Shown piece after piece: positions 41,965 through 50,350 of a stretch of 64,000 nucleotides of DNA. Position 1 is the first letter of the stretch. Every line of letters begins with the position of its first letter. The DNA comes from UBA5314 sp039679855. Lineage in GTDB: Bacteria; Bacillota; Syntrophomonadia; Syntrophomonadales; Syntrophomonadaceae. The position numbers and the translations under genes were made by a program. The stretch lies in assembly GCA_039679855.1 (NCBI GenBank), contig JBDKUE010000008.1:34940-98939 (forward strand). Direction: 5' to 3'. The notes under the pieces are model-generated. The model did no database searches. It worked only from the letters and a program-made list of their open reading frames with translations, and was not told the origin of the DNA.

Positions 41965-44115
41965 TTACACTAGACCGAGGAGCCGGGCGGTCTGTGCGAC
42001 CAGGAAACATATAGTTATACCGGTGACGGTAGGAACCAGAAAGGCCAGCAAGGACCATTTCTTACTCCGGGTTTCTTTAAATATGGTCAGCATAGTTGTT
42101 CCGCAGGGAAAGTGGTTAAGGCAGAATAGCATGGTGCATACCCCGGTAAGCCAGGTCCATCCGTGGTAAACAAGTAAATTCCGCAGGTCGCTCAGACTTT
42201 CCAGTTCTATAAGGCTTCCCGTGGCCATGTAGCTCATGATTATTATGGGTATCACAATCTCGTTGGCCGGAAACCCCAAGATAAACGCCAGTAGAATATA
42301 TCCATCCAGGCCCAGATAATAGGCAAAAGGGTCCAAAGCCTGAGCGCAGAGCTGCAATATACTAGTATTTCTCACCTGCACATTGGCTAGGATCCATATG
42401 ATCAGCCCGGCTGGAGCAGCTACTACTACGGCCCGGGCCAGGACAAACAGGGTGCGGTCATATATTGAACGCACCAGCACTCTTCCCACCAGGGGCTTGC
42501 GGTAAGGGGGAAGCTCCAGGGTAAAGGATGAAGGCAGTCCTTTTAAAACGGTTTTGGATAATACTTTAGATACTGATAAGGTTATTACTACGCCCAATAC
42601 AATAACTCCGGTAATTGATAGGGAGGCCAGGATAGACTGACAGGGCCCGCTTGTTCCAGCTATAAAAATCATGGCAAGGGCGATAAGGGTCGGAAAACGT
42701 CCGTTGCAGGGCACAAAGTTGTTGGTGATAGTCGCTATCAGCCTCTCCCGGGGCGAATCAATGATCCGGCAGGCCACCACTCCGGCCGCATTGCAGCCAA
42801 AACCCATACACATGGTCAGGGCCTGTTTTCCGTGAGAACAGGCCTTTTTAAAGAAGTTGTCTAAATTGAAAGCGATTCGCGGTAAATAACCGGAATCCTC
42901 TAATAAGGTAAACAAGGGAAAGAAAATGGCCATCGGGGGCAGCATTACCGAGACCACCCAGGCCAGAGTGCGGTAAACGCCCAGCACCAACGCACCGTAA
43001 AGCCAATCCGGCCATCCGGCCCATACGAATAATTGAGTCAAGCGCTCTTCAATCCAAAAGAACCCGGCGGCTAAAGCCTCGGAAGGGTAATTTGCTCCTT
43101 GAATGGTCAGCCAGAATACCAGACCCAACATGGCAAGCATGATAGGTATTCCCCAGATTTTGGAGGTTACTACGCTATCGATTTTGTGATCCAAACGGTT
43201 ATAGTCTTCATTTTTATAATAAACCGTTTTTCCCCCGATATCCTCGGCGAGCTTAACCAGGCTGCCTACCACCCGATCCCTGAAGTCATCAATTTCCATC
43301 TGTTTGCCAAGCATCGAGCTTGATTCTGATGACAATGTCGCCAGATCATCCGATTTTTCTTTGCAATCATCTCTAACCAGGTTTTTATAAGCAAGAAAAG
43401 CTGTGTTATCCCCTTCCAAGAATCTTAAAGCCAGCCAACGGCTGGGAGCCTCATCACCTGTTCTATCCTTTATTAACGGCTCTATCAAACCGATAGCGTT
43501 TTCAACTTCCTGGTCGTATACCACTCTGATGGGACGGTTCTTTTTCGAACCGCTTGCCACCTGGTAGACCGCTTCTTTCAACTCGTTAAGACCCTGTCCT
43601 TCCCGGGCGTTGGTGCCGACTACCGGCACCCCCAAAAGTGATGAAAGCGCAGCCAGGTCAACTTTAATATTTTTTCTTTTCGCTTCATCCAAAAGGTTAA
43701 CGCACACAACCACCCTGTCAGTGATCTCCATCACCTGCAAGACCATGTTTAGATTCCTCTCCACACAGGTGGCATCGGTAACCACTACGGTGGCATGCGG
43801 TCCGGCCAGGCAGATAAAGTCGCGGGCTGCCTCCTCGTCGGCCGAATTGGCCATCAAGGAGTAGGTACCGGGCAGATCCACCAGAATGTGCTGTATTCCT
43901 TCATAAACATACTTGCCCTGGGCATAATTTACCGTCTTTCCCGGCCAGTTTCCGGTATGCTGGTTTAAACCGGCGAGGCTGTTAAAGACTGTGCTTTTAC
44001 CGGTATTGGGATTTCCCGCCAGGGCGATCACATAATCATCCGGCGAACCAGTTTCAACTTCAAAAACACTTTTTATATTCTCTATTCTGCCGGTTTGCTT
44101 CCTTAACCTCATCAT
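41965..44115 (-). CDS. feoB: Ferrous iron transporter FeoB
   Basis: About 716 residues. An N-terminal G domain has the G1 motif GNPNTGKST, G3 DLPGTYS and G4-like NLLDE; a short insert, then two Gate-type membrane halves follow, with CMGFGCNAAGVVACRI in the first half containing the cysteines associated with Fe2+ passage. The start at 44115 follows AAGGGG and leaves a seven-base gap after feoA. It is the main Fe2+ importer under anoxic conditions. It forms an operon with feoA and faces a divergent DtxR-type regulator. No FeoC is seen. Confidence 0.95.
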   Translation of the reverse strand: MMRLRKQTGRIENIKSVFEVETGSPDDYVIALAGNPNTGKSTVFNSLAGLNQHTGNWPGKTVNYAQGKYVYEGIQHILVDLPGTYSLMANSADEEAARDFICLAGPHATVVVTDATCVERNLNMVLQVMEITDRVVVCVNLLDEAKRKNIKVDLAALSSLLGVPVVGTNAREGQGLNELKEAVYQVASGSKKNRPIRVVYDQEVENAIGLIEPLIKDRTGDEAPSRWLALRFLEGDNTAFLAYKNLVRDDCKEKSDDLATLSSESSSMLGKQMEIDDFRDRVVGSLVKLAEDIGGKTVYYKNEDYNRLDHKIDSVVTSKIWGIPIMLAMLGLVFWLTIQGANYPSEALAAGFFWIEERLTQLFVWAGWPDWLYGALVLGVYRTLAWVVSVMLPPMAIFFPLFTLLEDSGYLPRIAFNLDNFFKKACSHGKQALTMCMGFGCNAAGVVACRIIDSPRERLIATITNNFVPCNGRFPTLIALAMIFIAGTSGPCQSILASLSITGVIVLGVVITLSVSKVLSKTVLKGLPSSFTLELPPYRKPLVGRVLVRSIYDRTLFVLARAVVVAAPAGLIIWILANVQVRNTSILQLCAQALDPFAYYLGLDGYILLAFILGFPANEIVIPIIIMSYMATGSLIELESLSDLRNLLVYHGWTWLTGVCTMLFCLNHFPCGTTMLTIFKETRSKKWSLLAFLVPTVTGITICFLVAQTARLLGLV

Positions 44116-44122
44116 AATCCCC

Positions 44123-44374
44123 TTAAGCACCGACGCTCATGCATTCCACCAAAATTTTGGCCGCCTCTTCAGAACGAAGAGCAATAACCGTTCTTCTAAT
44201 TTCATAAGCCACCGGATCTCCGGAGGGACTTTTTCTCAGGGCCTTTACAATTGTATCGCAGATGAGACCTAAATCAAGCATTCGTCTCCTCTCGCTGCCC
44301 TGGAAAAGCAACCTTCTCACTATGCCGGCGTTGCCTGGTGCTAAACAGTTCAATGGGGTTAATTCGCTCATCAT
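44123..44374 (-). CDS. feoA: FeoA-domain protein, partner of FeoB
   Basis: About 83 residues with the SH3-like FeoA pattern: PLNCLAPGNAGIVRRLLFQG, then RRRMLDLGLICDTIV, then PVAYEIRRTVIALRSEEAAKI. Start chosen at 44374 because GGAGG lies four bases upstream; an earlier in-frame TTG at 44395 is unlikely. It is required for FeoB function in characterised systems. First gene of the feoAB operon. Confidence 0.92.
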   Translation of the reverse strand: MMSELTPLNCLAPGNAGIVRRLLFQGSERRRMLDLGLICDTIVKALRKSPSGDPVAYEIRRTVIALRSEEAAKILVECMSVGA

Positions 44375-44542
44375 TATACCTCCATTAAAATACATTTATT
44401 GCAAAATCGAGCATAAGTTAGTGGTAAGAAAATCTTTTTCCCACGACTATACTATGTGGCAAAAACGGTAAAGTTCCCATGCAGTCCACTGGAAATTTTT
44501 ATGGCAGTTTAATTCTGTTACCTGTGAAAGGCTAGATGTTAA

Positions 44543-45013
44543 ATGGAACAAGAATTCTACACAGTAAGAGGATATGAGATTTTAAACAAGAGAAAAAAGG
44601 GCTTGAGTCCCAGCATGGAAGACTATTTGGAAATGATTTATAAGTGCTGCCTGAATGAAGGTTATACTAGGATAAGCAATCTTGCCGAACTGCTAAATGT
44701 CAAAGCATCCTCGGCATCAAAAATTGTTAAAAAGCTGTCCGATGCTGATTATATAAACTATGAAAAATACAGTATCATACGATTGACCGACAAAGGCAGG
44801 AATATTGGAGAATTTCTTATGAAGCGCCATAAGACCCTGGAAACCTTTTTGAAAAGCCTGGGAGTTATAGACAACCTTTTGCTGGATACCGAATTGATTG
44901 AGCATCACCTCAGTATGGAGACTCTAAATATAATCGAAATTTTTAACGCTTTTTGCGCTGATAATCCCGACATAATAGAAAGGCTGCATGAGTATCAAAC
45001 ATCCCACTCGTAA
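44543..45013 (+). CDS. DtxR/MntR-family metalloregulator
   Basis: A 156-residue regulator. The N-terminal helix-turn-helix (about residues 20-80; SMEDYLEMIYK, ISNLAELLNVKASSASKIVKKL) is followed by the dimerisation/metal domain (about 85-150; ETFLKSLGVID, ELIEHHLSMETLNII). The C-terminal SH3/FeoA-like domain of longer DtxR proteins is absent, so its size is that of MntR. It diverges from feoAB with 168 bases between, which suggests that it regulates feoAB with Fe2+ or Mn2+ as co-repressor. TTTTTCCCAC and GTGGCAAAAA (near 44434-44465) form an imperfect inverted repeat in the gap that could be its operator. Confidence 0.87.
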   Translation: MEQEFYTVRGYEILNKRKKGLSPSMEDYLEMIYKCCLNEGYTRISNLAELLNVKASSASKIVKKLSDADYINYEKYSIIRLTDKGRNIGEFLMKRHKTLETFLKSLGVIDNLLLDTELIEHHLSMETLNIIEIFNAFCADNPDIIERLHEYQTSHS

Positions 45014-45109
45014 TGTTAAACAGCGTAATTCTTTTCCTCATAAGATTGTTTGCTAAACGAGGTGTTTGCAGCTTAAAATCTATTAGGCCATTGCTCCTGT
45101 TAACAGGTC

Positions 45110-45367
45110 CTATTTGTGGCCTGCGCGCTTGTGCTGGTCAAACATCTCCTTGACTGACCAGAGGTTAAGGAAAGAATTGTATCCCCACCACATGGAAACA
45201 ACGCCATCGGTAGTTCTAAACGAAAGATATAAGCATATTATTCCCAGGACTAAAAACGCCACCCAGGGCCAGGTGCCGAACCATTCTTCCAGCTTGACCA
45301 CCAGTATGTGGTATATGCCTATGGTCAGAAAAACATAAATACCAAAGACTATGCCAATATAACTCAT
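45110..45367 (-). CDS. DUF4491 family small membrane protein
   Basis: An 85-residue protein with three hydrophobic segments and the DUF4491 pattern: an N-terminal GIVFGIYVFLTIGIYH, the central KLEEWFGTWPW and the C-terminal LWSVKEMFDQ. The family is of unknown function. It converges on the DtxR-type gene and precedes no clear partner. Confidence 0.75.
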   Translation of the reverse strand: MSYIGIVFGIYVFLTIGIYHILVVKLEEWFGTWPWVAFLVLGIICLYLSFRTTDGVVSMWWGYNSFLNLWSVKEMFDQHKRAGHK

Positions 45368-45511
45368 ACGTCTGCTCCCATAACCCGTTTAAACTATTAT
45401 ATAACATTCCTAAGGAAACCCTCGTTTATATCGTCCCTGTTTAGTTGAGTGAAACGGCCTGACCTCCGGCAATGGTTGTATACTGCGCTGAAGCACGCGC
45501 ACGCAGTGGAT

Positions 45512-46696
45512 TTACTCTTCTCTGGCTGCTTTTTCCTGGTCTGGCAGCAAAGCGTTTGAGACTCGCAGGCTTTTAACCAGGCTGACTATGAATACAGTCC
45601 CCACGCCCAAAGCCAGCATCAGAAAAACGTTGACCAAGGGATCACCTGAAATACTCGGAATATTGTCCAAGATTAGCGGAGATACAAACTGGCCGAGAAA
45701 AGCACAGCCGGATACCATGCCCATAACGAGAATACTGTTGTCTTCCCGGGCATACTGTGAGGCTCTGTTCATTATGAACGGAAAGGCCAATCCGGTTCCC
45801 AGACCGCTCAAGATTATCGAAACGATTAGCAAAGGCAGCGAACCGGCTATCACCAGACCTGCGTATCCCCCTGCCATCAATAAGAGCATAAACGATGAAT
45901 ACAGCTTCTTAAGCTTTTTCTGAACGGTTAAAAACAGTGCCCCTGAAAGAAGCATGCACAGGGAATTGAGAGCAAACATCAGTCCGGAAACCTGCGGACC
46001 TCCTAAATTACGGCTGTCAACCAGCAGAGAGAGGTTGGCTACCACCCCGAAGAAGGCCAGCATGGTGAAAAATGCCGCCACGGCCCAGTATCCCAGTTCC
46101 TTTGGTATGTTGGCTTTTGGCCCTACTTCCTTTTCTGGTGGACTTTTTACCGGGATAAAGGGCACTGCCAGCAAGAGCACCGGGACCGCCAGGAAATACA
46201 CATAAAAGATATAATGCCAGTTGATAGCGACCAAGATTCCTGCTGCTATGTTGGCCGCAATAGTACCCAGGCAGTTGGCAGCCGATGAAAAGCCCAGCAT
46301 TTTAGCGCGCTCGTCGCCACCATAAAAATCTGCGATCAGTCCGGTTGAAAGCGGCAGGATTATTCCGGTTCCCATGCCCAGTACAGCCCGGAATACGAGT
46401 AAAAGGGGTATTGAATCTACCCAAAAGGCCCCGGCTCCACCGATAAGATATATGATCAATCCGGCTATCAGCAGGTTTTTCTTGCCTATCACAGAGCTGA
46501 AAAAGCCGGACAACAGCGAAAATGGAATGATCAGCAAGGGTGGTAAAGATATGACCAATTTGACCAGTGTTGGACTGTAACCGGCAAAAACTCGGCTGAT
46601 TTCACTCAGCCCCGGCGCCACCGCTGCACCGGCCATAAGAGTCAATAAGGAAATTGACAATACTGAAACTTTGATTCTAAATGCTTTGTTATTCAT
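45512..46696 (-). CDS. Major facilitator superfamily transporter
   Basis: A 394-residue protein with twelve predicted membrane helices. The MFS loop 2-3 motif is present in degenerate form (GFFSSVIGKKNLL) and GIILPLSTGLIADFYG lies in helix 4-5. It resembles the DHA1 drug-efflux group. It lies about 90 bases downstream of a MarR regulator on the same strand, with a copy of a 15-base operator-like sequence in the gap, so it is probably a MarR-controlled efflux pump. Substrate unknown. Confidence 0.9.
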   Translation of the reverse strand: MNNKAFRIKVSVLSISLLTLMAGAAVAPGLSEISRVFAGYSPTLVKLVISLPPLLIIPFSLLSGFFSSVIGKKNLLIAGLIIYLIGGAGAFWVDSIPLLLVFRAVLGMGTGIILPLSTGLIADFYGGDERAKMLGFSSAANCLGTIAANIAAGILVAINWHYIFYVYFLAVPVLLLAVPFIPVKSPPEKEVGPKANIPKELGYWAVAAFFTMLAFFGVVANLSLLVDSRNLGGPQVSGLMFALNSLCMLLSGALFLTVQKKLKKLYSSFMLLLMAGGYAGLVIAGSLPLLIVSIILSGLGTGLAFPFIMNRASQYAREDNSILVMGMVSGCAFLGQFVSPLILDNIPSISGDPLVNVFLMLALGVGTVFIVSLVKSLRVSNALLPDQEKAAREE

Positions 46697-46726
46697 GCGA
46701 TACCTCCGTTCAAATAAAATAGCAGT

Positions 46727-46741
46727 GTTTAGGTGCTATAC
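46727..46741 (+). promoter_or_regulatory. Putative MarR operator, copy 1
   Basis: The 15-mer GTTTAGGTGCTATAC lies upstream of the MFS gene. The identical 15-mer occurs on the opposite strand at the marR start (47272-47286). Its core TAGGTGCTA is a partial palindrome. Confidence 0.55.
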
Positions 46742-46788
46742 TCTTTAGGCAAAAAAATTTCCCTTTCATCTCTTCCATCCGTCCTGAT

Positions 46789-47280
46789 TTAACCGGGCAG
46801 CTTATTGTCCAGCCTTTCCAATTCTATCTCCAGGCTCAATAAAAACTTTCTTAAAAAGCTTTTTTCTTGCTCTGAAGCGTCCTTTAACACCTCTTTGACC
46901 AGAGCATCAAAATCTTCATGGTATTTTTCATGGTTGATATGGGCGGTTTCCCCTTTTGGAGTTAATTTCAATATCAGCCTGGACTGGTTATCCGTATCCT
47001 TTTCCTTCACGATCATGCCTTTTTTTTCAAGCTTGCCGATAATCTGAGACACGGCGCCCTTGGTCACCCCCAGTATACTGGCCAGACCGGTTACGTGAAT
47101 GCCCTCGTTTTCCTTAATAGCCTTGATCATATGGATTTCCGCGTTGAACAGCTGCTCATCGGTTCCATAACGGCGCGTCCTTCGATCAAGCTCCAGGAAC
47201 TTGAGCAGCACCCTTAAAAGGGTATAGCTTAGTTTTTCTCGGTTAGCAAAATTCATCGTCATGTTATAAGCGTATAGCAC
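46789..47280 (-). CDS. MarR-family transcriptional regulator
   Basis: A 163-residue winged-helix regulator. HTH segment: IHVTGLASILGVTKGAVSQIIGKLEKKG, shown here only to mark positions about 62-89; the wing follows with DTDNQSRLILKLTPKG. The GTG at 47280 lies inside the operator-like 15-mer; internal ATG codons at 47262 and 47256 are alternative starts. It probably represses itself and the MFS gene downstream. The ligand is unknown. Confidence 0.88.
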   Translation of the reverse strand: MLYAYNMTMNFANREKLSYTLLRVLLKFLELDRRTRRYGTDEQLFNAEIHMIKAIKENEGIHVTGLASILGVTKGAVSQIIGKLEKKGMIVKEKDTDNQSRLILKLTPKGETAHINHEKYHEDFDALVKEVLKDASEQEKSFLRKFLLSLEIELERLDNKLPG

Positions 47281-47286
47281 CTAAAC
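47272..47286 (-). promoter_or_regulatory. Putative MarR operator, copy 2
   Basis: Read on the minus strand it is GTTTAGGTGCTATAC, identical to the site at 46727-46741. It spans the predicted marR start, so bound repressor could block transcription or initiation of translation there. Confidence 0.55.
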
Positions 47287-47449
47287 CCTTATGTCAAGGT
47301 CACCCCTCAACCGTATCTTTATTCCATTATGAGCAGGCTCAAGGCCATTACCAGCATTCTTGCAATTAGATCTAAAGAAAGAATTTGCTTTGCAAATCCA
47401 GCTAATCATCTAAAGATTGGAGATAATAGCTCAAATTTTGTCTGGACAG

Positions 47450-48184
47450 TTAGATTTCAACAAAAATATCTGTGAGCGGTATCTCAAGCCCTGTAAAAGC
47501 ACCTGATTTTATTGTCTCTTCCTTTCCCAGGCTTTTTAAGCTTTCTATATCTCTTTCAGGAGAAAAGGAGTACTGTAAAATACTCTTGTTTTCCGGATTT
47601 ACCACCCAGTATTCCAAAACGCCGCTTTTCATGTACAGATTAAGTTTAGTGACCATATCCTTACCTTTAGTCGATGGGGACAATACTTCAACCACAAGTG
47701 TGGGTATGCCTTCATATTTATTTGATTCATTAACCTTATCCAGGTCACAGATGACAATAACATCCGGCTGGACAACATTGGGATCTTCTTCGAACTTGGT
47801 CGCGAATCCAAAAAGCCTCACGTCCAAGGGGGAGGTTAATGAACGACAAGGCTTTCCTCTAAAATAGTTATAAAAATGCCCCGATATTTCGTTAACCACA
47901 ATCTGATGTTTAAAAGTTGGTGAAGCCAGCAGATAAATCTCCCCATCGATAAGTTCATACCTCTGGTCAGACGAATCGACCAGTTCCATGTATTCTTCAT
48001 AGCTGATTTTCTTGGTACTTTTGTAACCTTTTGCTTCTTCGTGGACCAGAAAAAAATCGGGATTATTATAGCGAGTCATTTTGGCCACGCTTTTTCCGTT
48101 TTTTGTTATAATAATATCTTCCTTCTCAACCAGGGAAAGATATTTCCCGAAAGCATTCTGCAAATCTGTGGTATTTACATACAT
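47450..48184 (-). CDS. Phd/YefM-like antitoxin domain fused to Uma2 (DUF820) nuclease-fold domain
   Basis: About 244 residues. The first 45 resemble a Phd/YefM DNA-binding antitoxin (VNTTDLQNAFGKYLSLVEKEDIII then KNGKSVAKMTRY, positions about 3-40). Residues about 65-240 form a Uma2/DUF820 domain of the PD-(D/E)xK fold: YELIDGEI, QPDVIVICD (acidic residue), LVVEVLSPSTKGKD and YWVVNP are the family motifs, and the catalytic Asp/Glu pattern seems intact. The ATG at 48184 follows GAGGTGAG. Such a fusion puts a DNA-binding element on a nuclease-like protein; its role (defence, toxin-antitoxin, mobile-element domestication) is unknown. Confidence 0.8.
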   Translation of the reverse strand: MYVNTTDLQNAFGKYLSLVEKEDIIITKNGKSVAKMTRYNNPDFFLVHEEAKGYKSTKKISYEEYMELVDSSDQRYELIDGEIYLLASPTFKHQIVVNEISGHFYNYFRGKPCRSLTSPLDVRLFGFATKFEEDPNVVQPDVIVICDLDKVNESNKYEGIPTLVVEVLSPSTKGKDMVTKLNLYMKSGVLEYWVVNPENKSILQYSFSPERDIESLKSLGKEETIKSGAFTGLEIPLTDIFVEI

Positions 48185-48193
48185 AAAGCTCAC

Positions 48194-48497
48194 CTCGTCT
48201 CTGTATTAGCTATTATAATATATATCTATTAACTATATTGTCAACGCATTTTAGCTATTACAAAAGCAAACAATGCCTGAAATTTATCGTATCCCAAAAA
48301 ATAAAGCATTTTTTATATTACAAAACTATGATTTTTGCTAGGTCTGATTCAGGAAACGCCCTTATTGGTAAAAGGAGAGTTGACACAATCGCTCCTGGGC
48401 ATTATTATGATATTGAGAATCATTATCATATATATTGACGCCAGTTATTTTTTTGTTCAAATAGTTAGGTTGGCCTAACTATTTACAAGGGAGGTGT
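48194..48497 (+). promoter_or_regulatory. Strong promoter with Fur box and DtxR-type box
   Basis: In this 304-base gap, TTGACA (48380-48385) and TATTAT (48403-48408) are exactly 17 bases apart. GATATTGAGAATCATTATC (48409-48427) matches the classical 19-base Fur box at 17 positions and would cover the start site. Further on, AAATAGTTAGG-TTGG-CCTAACTATTT (48459-48484) is a perfect inverted repeat whose core TTAGGTTGGCCTAA resembles a DtxR/IdeR box. A broken DtxR/FeoA gene follows. Confidence 0.7.
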
Positions 48498-49011
48498 GTG
48501 ACCCAGGCGGTGGCTTCGCTGTGCCGCGAAGGTTTAGTTAATCATACCCGTTATGGTCCGATAACCCTTACTGATAAAGGGCAGGCGAAAGCCCGGGAGG
48601 TCTGGCATCGCCATCAGACTATCAGCCGGTTTCTCCATGAGGTACTAAAGGTTTCACCGGCAGTGGCTGACAAGGACGCCTGTATGATCGAGCACGTAAT
48701 CAGCCCGGAAACGGTTGGGCAAATGGCAAATTGGCTGGGCGAAAAGAACGAAAGCAGCATTGAATCGGTATCACATGTATCACTCGGTGATTTGCTTCCC
48801 GGAGAAAAGGCTCGCATAATCAAGATACAAGGCAAAAGCTCCCCCATTAAACGCCGTATTTTGGAAATGGGCCTGGGTCCCCGGCGTTTTAGTTGAGATG
48901 GAAAGAGTAGCCCCTCTAAACCACCCCATCGAGCTTCGCATCGGAGATTACCACCTCAGCTTACGGCGCGAAGAAGCCGCCCTTTTGCTGGTAGAGCGGC
49001 TTGGTGATTAA
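48498..49011 (+). pseudogene. Truncated, frameshifted DtxR-type regulator with FeoA domain
   Basis: The sequence starts inside the DtxR helix-turn-helix (VTQAVASLCREGLVNHTRYG, about the last third of the normal wHTH), runs through the dimerisation domain (FLHEVLKVSPAVADKDACMIEHVIS) and into a FeoA/SH3 domain (LLPGEKARIIKIQG, RRILEMGLGP). There a one-base shift near 48886 moves the rest (VLVEMERVAPLNHPIELRIG, LSLRREEAALLLVERLGD) into another frame that ends at 49011. The N-terminal about 40 residues are also missing. It is not functional as a repressor, although its metal-responsive promoter region is preserved. Confidence 0.8.
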
Positions 49012-49035
49012 CTAAAACTTTCGCAGTTGACCATT

Positions 49036-49419
49036 TCATTTCCAGTCAAGGGTCCGCTTGTTATTCGACGAGTCGACAACTGCGGGTTGGGCACGATTGG
49101 CGAGCCAGCCCGCTATGATGGCCGTTATTGGTATGCATATAATCAGGGCAATGCTGCCCACCAGCGCCCGTACTATTTCGGTGGCTATCATCTCCCAGTT
49201 TAAAATCCGGACGGGCTCCATTTTATAGGCCATGAACAACAGCATCAAGGGCAGTGCGGTTCCGGTATAAGCCAGGATTAAAGTATTGGCCATGGTGCCC
49301 ATAATGTCCCGGCCCACGTTCATTCCGGCTCTAAACAGCTGCATGGTCTTCATACCCGGATCAACCTTTACCAACCCATATTTTCCTGGCATTTTCATTT
49401 CTCGCCAGCAGCTCCGCAA
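49036..49419 (-). pseudogene. C-terminal relic of a YibE/F-family membrane protein
   Basis: About 127 codons encode the end of a YibE/F protein: LFRAGMNVGRDIMGTMANTL, GTALPLMLLF and two final membrane helices (ALVGSIALIICIPITAIIAG). Complete relatives are about three times longer; here the upstream part is replaced by the end of the DUF1847 gene only ten bases away. A short, start-poor N-terminus supports truncation. Any product would be a two- or three-helix membrane fragment. Confidence 0.65.
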
Positions 49420-49428
49420 GATTTCCGC

Positions 49429-50064
49429 CTATCTGTCAAGCTCCAGCACTTTTTTCCGGTAATAGCTGCCGTATAGCACGGCCGCCGGATTATGGCCCAG
49501 CACCCGGTCCTTCACGATTATAGTGGTGACCGGCGCCTCGGAATATCTGGTAAACAACATGTCGTGCCCCACGCATAGACCGCAGATAATATTCATATCC
49601 GTTTGCTTCTGATTGAGAAACCTGGCCTGTCCAATGGGATTGCACATGACCTCAGCAGCTTCGTCGTTTATTTGCGGCAGTTCCAGCCTGTTTTTCAAAA
49701 TACCACCGTTCTTGCAGCTTATTACATGGACCTCGAAATCTTTTTTTAAGTAGGCTGCGATAAGCTGAGCTTCACCTATCAGACCAATACAGGTGGCAAC
49801 GCCGATTCTAGCATATCCCATCTCCCGGGCAAAGAGTTTAATCTCTTCCAAGCGGGTGGCCTGCTGATAGTGCCGGGCTTCAATAGCTGCAGACGCCAGG
49901 CTCAGCCTGTAGTTTTCATCATTCCTGTATACCTCAAGTATTTCAGCGTTGATCTCCGGGTAGCAGTCTTTGCCTTTCCGGCAGCGACGGCTAAAACACA
50001 CGGAACACTCTTTCTTTTTCTCCTGTTTGGACTCATCAGAATCGGGGTCATTTCTATTTAACAT
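49429..50064 (-). CDS. DUF1847 domain protein, Cys-rich, probably metal-binding
   Basis: About 211 residues. A cysteine cluster at the N-terminus (ECSVCFSRRCRKGKDC) is followed by the DUF1847 core: ARIGVATCIGLIGEA, VHVISCKNGG, NPIGQARFLN and IICGLCVGHDMLF. The conserved cysteines could bind a metal or iron-sulfur cluster. Start set at 50064, preceded by GGAGCTGGAG; an in-frame ATG at 50112 overlapping the upstream stop is possible. It lies downstream of a coiled-coil gene and the DUF89 gene, in one operon. Confidence 0.8.
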   Translation of the reverse strand: MLNRNDPDSDESKQEKKKECSVCFSRRCRKGKDCYPEINAEILEVYRNDENYRLSLASAAIEARHYQQATRLEEIKLFAREMGYARIGVATCIGLIGEAQLIAAYLKKDFEVHVISCKNGGILKNRLELPQINDEAAEVMCNPIGQARFLNQKQTDMNIICGLCVGHDMLFTRYSEAPVTTIIVKDRVLGHNPAAVLYGSYYRKKVLELDR

Positions 50065-50111
50065 TAGCTCCAGCTCCCTGATAAAAAATAAGCACTCCGC
50101 TGTGCAGCCCA

Positions 50112-50348
50112 TTATTGTTCTAAACGCTCCAGCAGTCGTCGGGCCTTGTCTTCCAGTTCAGCAATGCGCGCATACACCTTTTCCAGCTGCGCCTTCTGCT
50201 GCTCGATGAAGGTCTCTTCCACCCCTGCTTGTTGATACTCTTCAATGGTCTTCAATATCACTACCACATTAAATTCCTTGAGATCAGCGATTTTTTTAGC
50301 CGTCTCTCTCAAGGCCGTAAAAATATATTCATTTTGCTCACTACTCAT
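50112..50348 (-). CDS. Small coiled-coil protein
   Basis: A 78-residue helical protein with long charged heptads (EEYQQAGVEETFIEQQKAQL and ARIAELEDKARRLLERLEQ). The ATG at 50348 follows GGCGGAG and lies two bases after the DUF89 stop. No recognised domain; it may be an adaptor for its operon neighbours. Confidence 0.62.
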   Translation of the reverse strand: MSSEQNEYIFTALRETAKKIADLKEFNVVVILKTIEEYQQAGVEETFIEQQKAQLEKVYARIAELEDKARRLLERLEQ

Positions 50349-50350
50349 CT

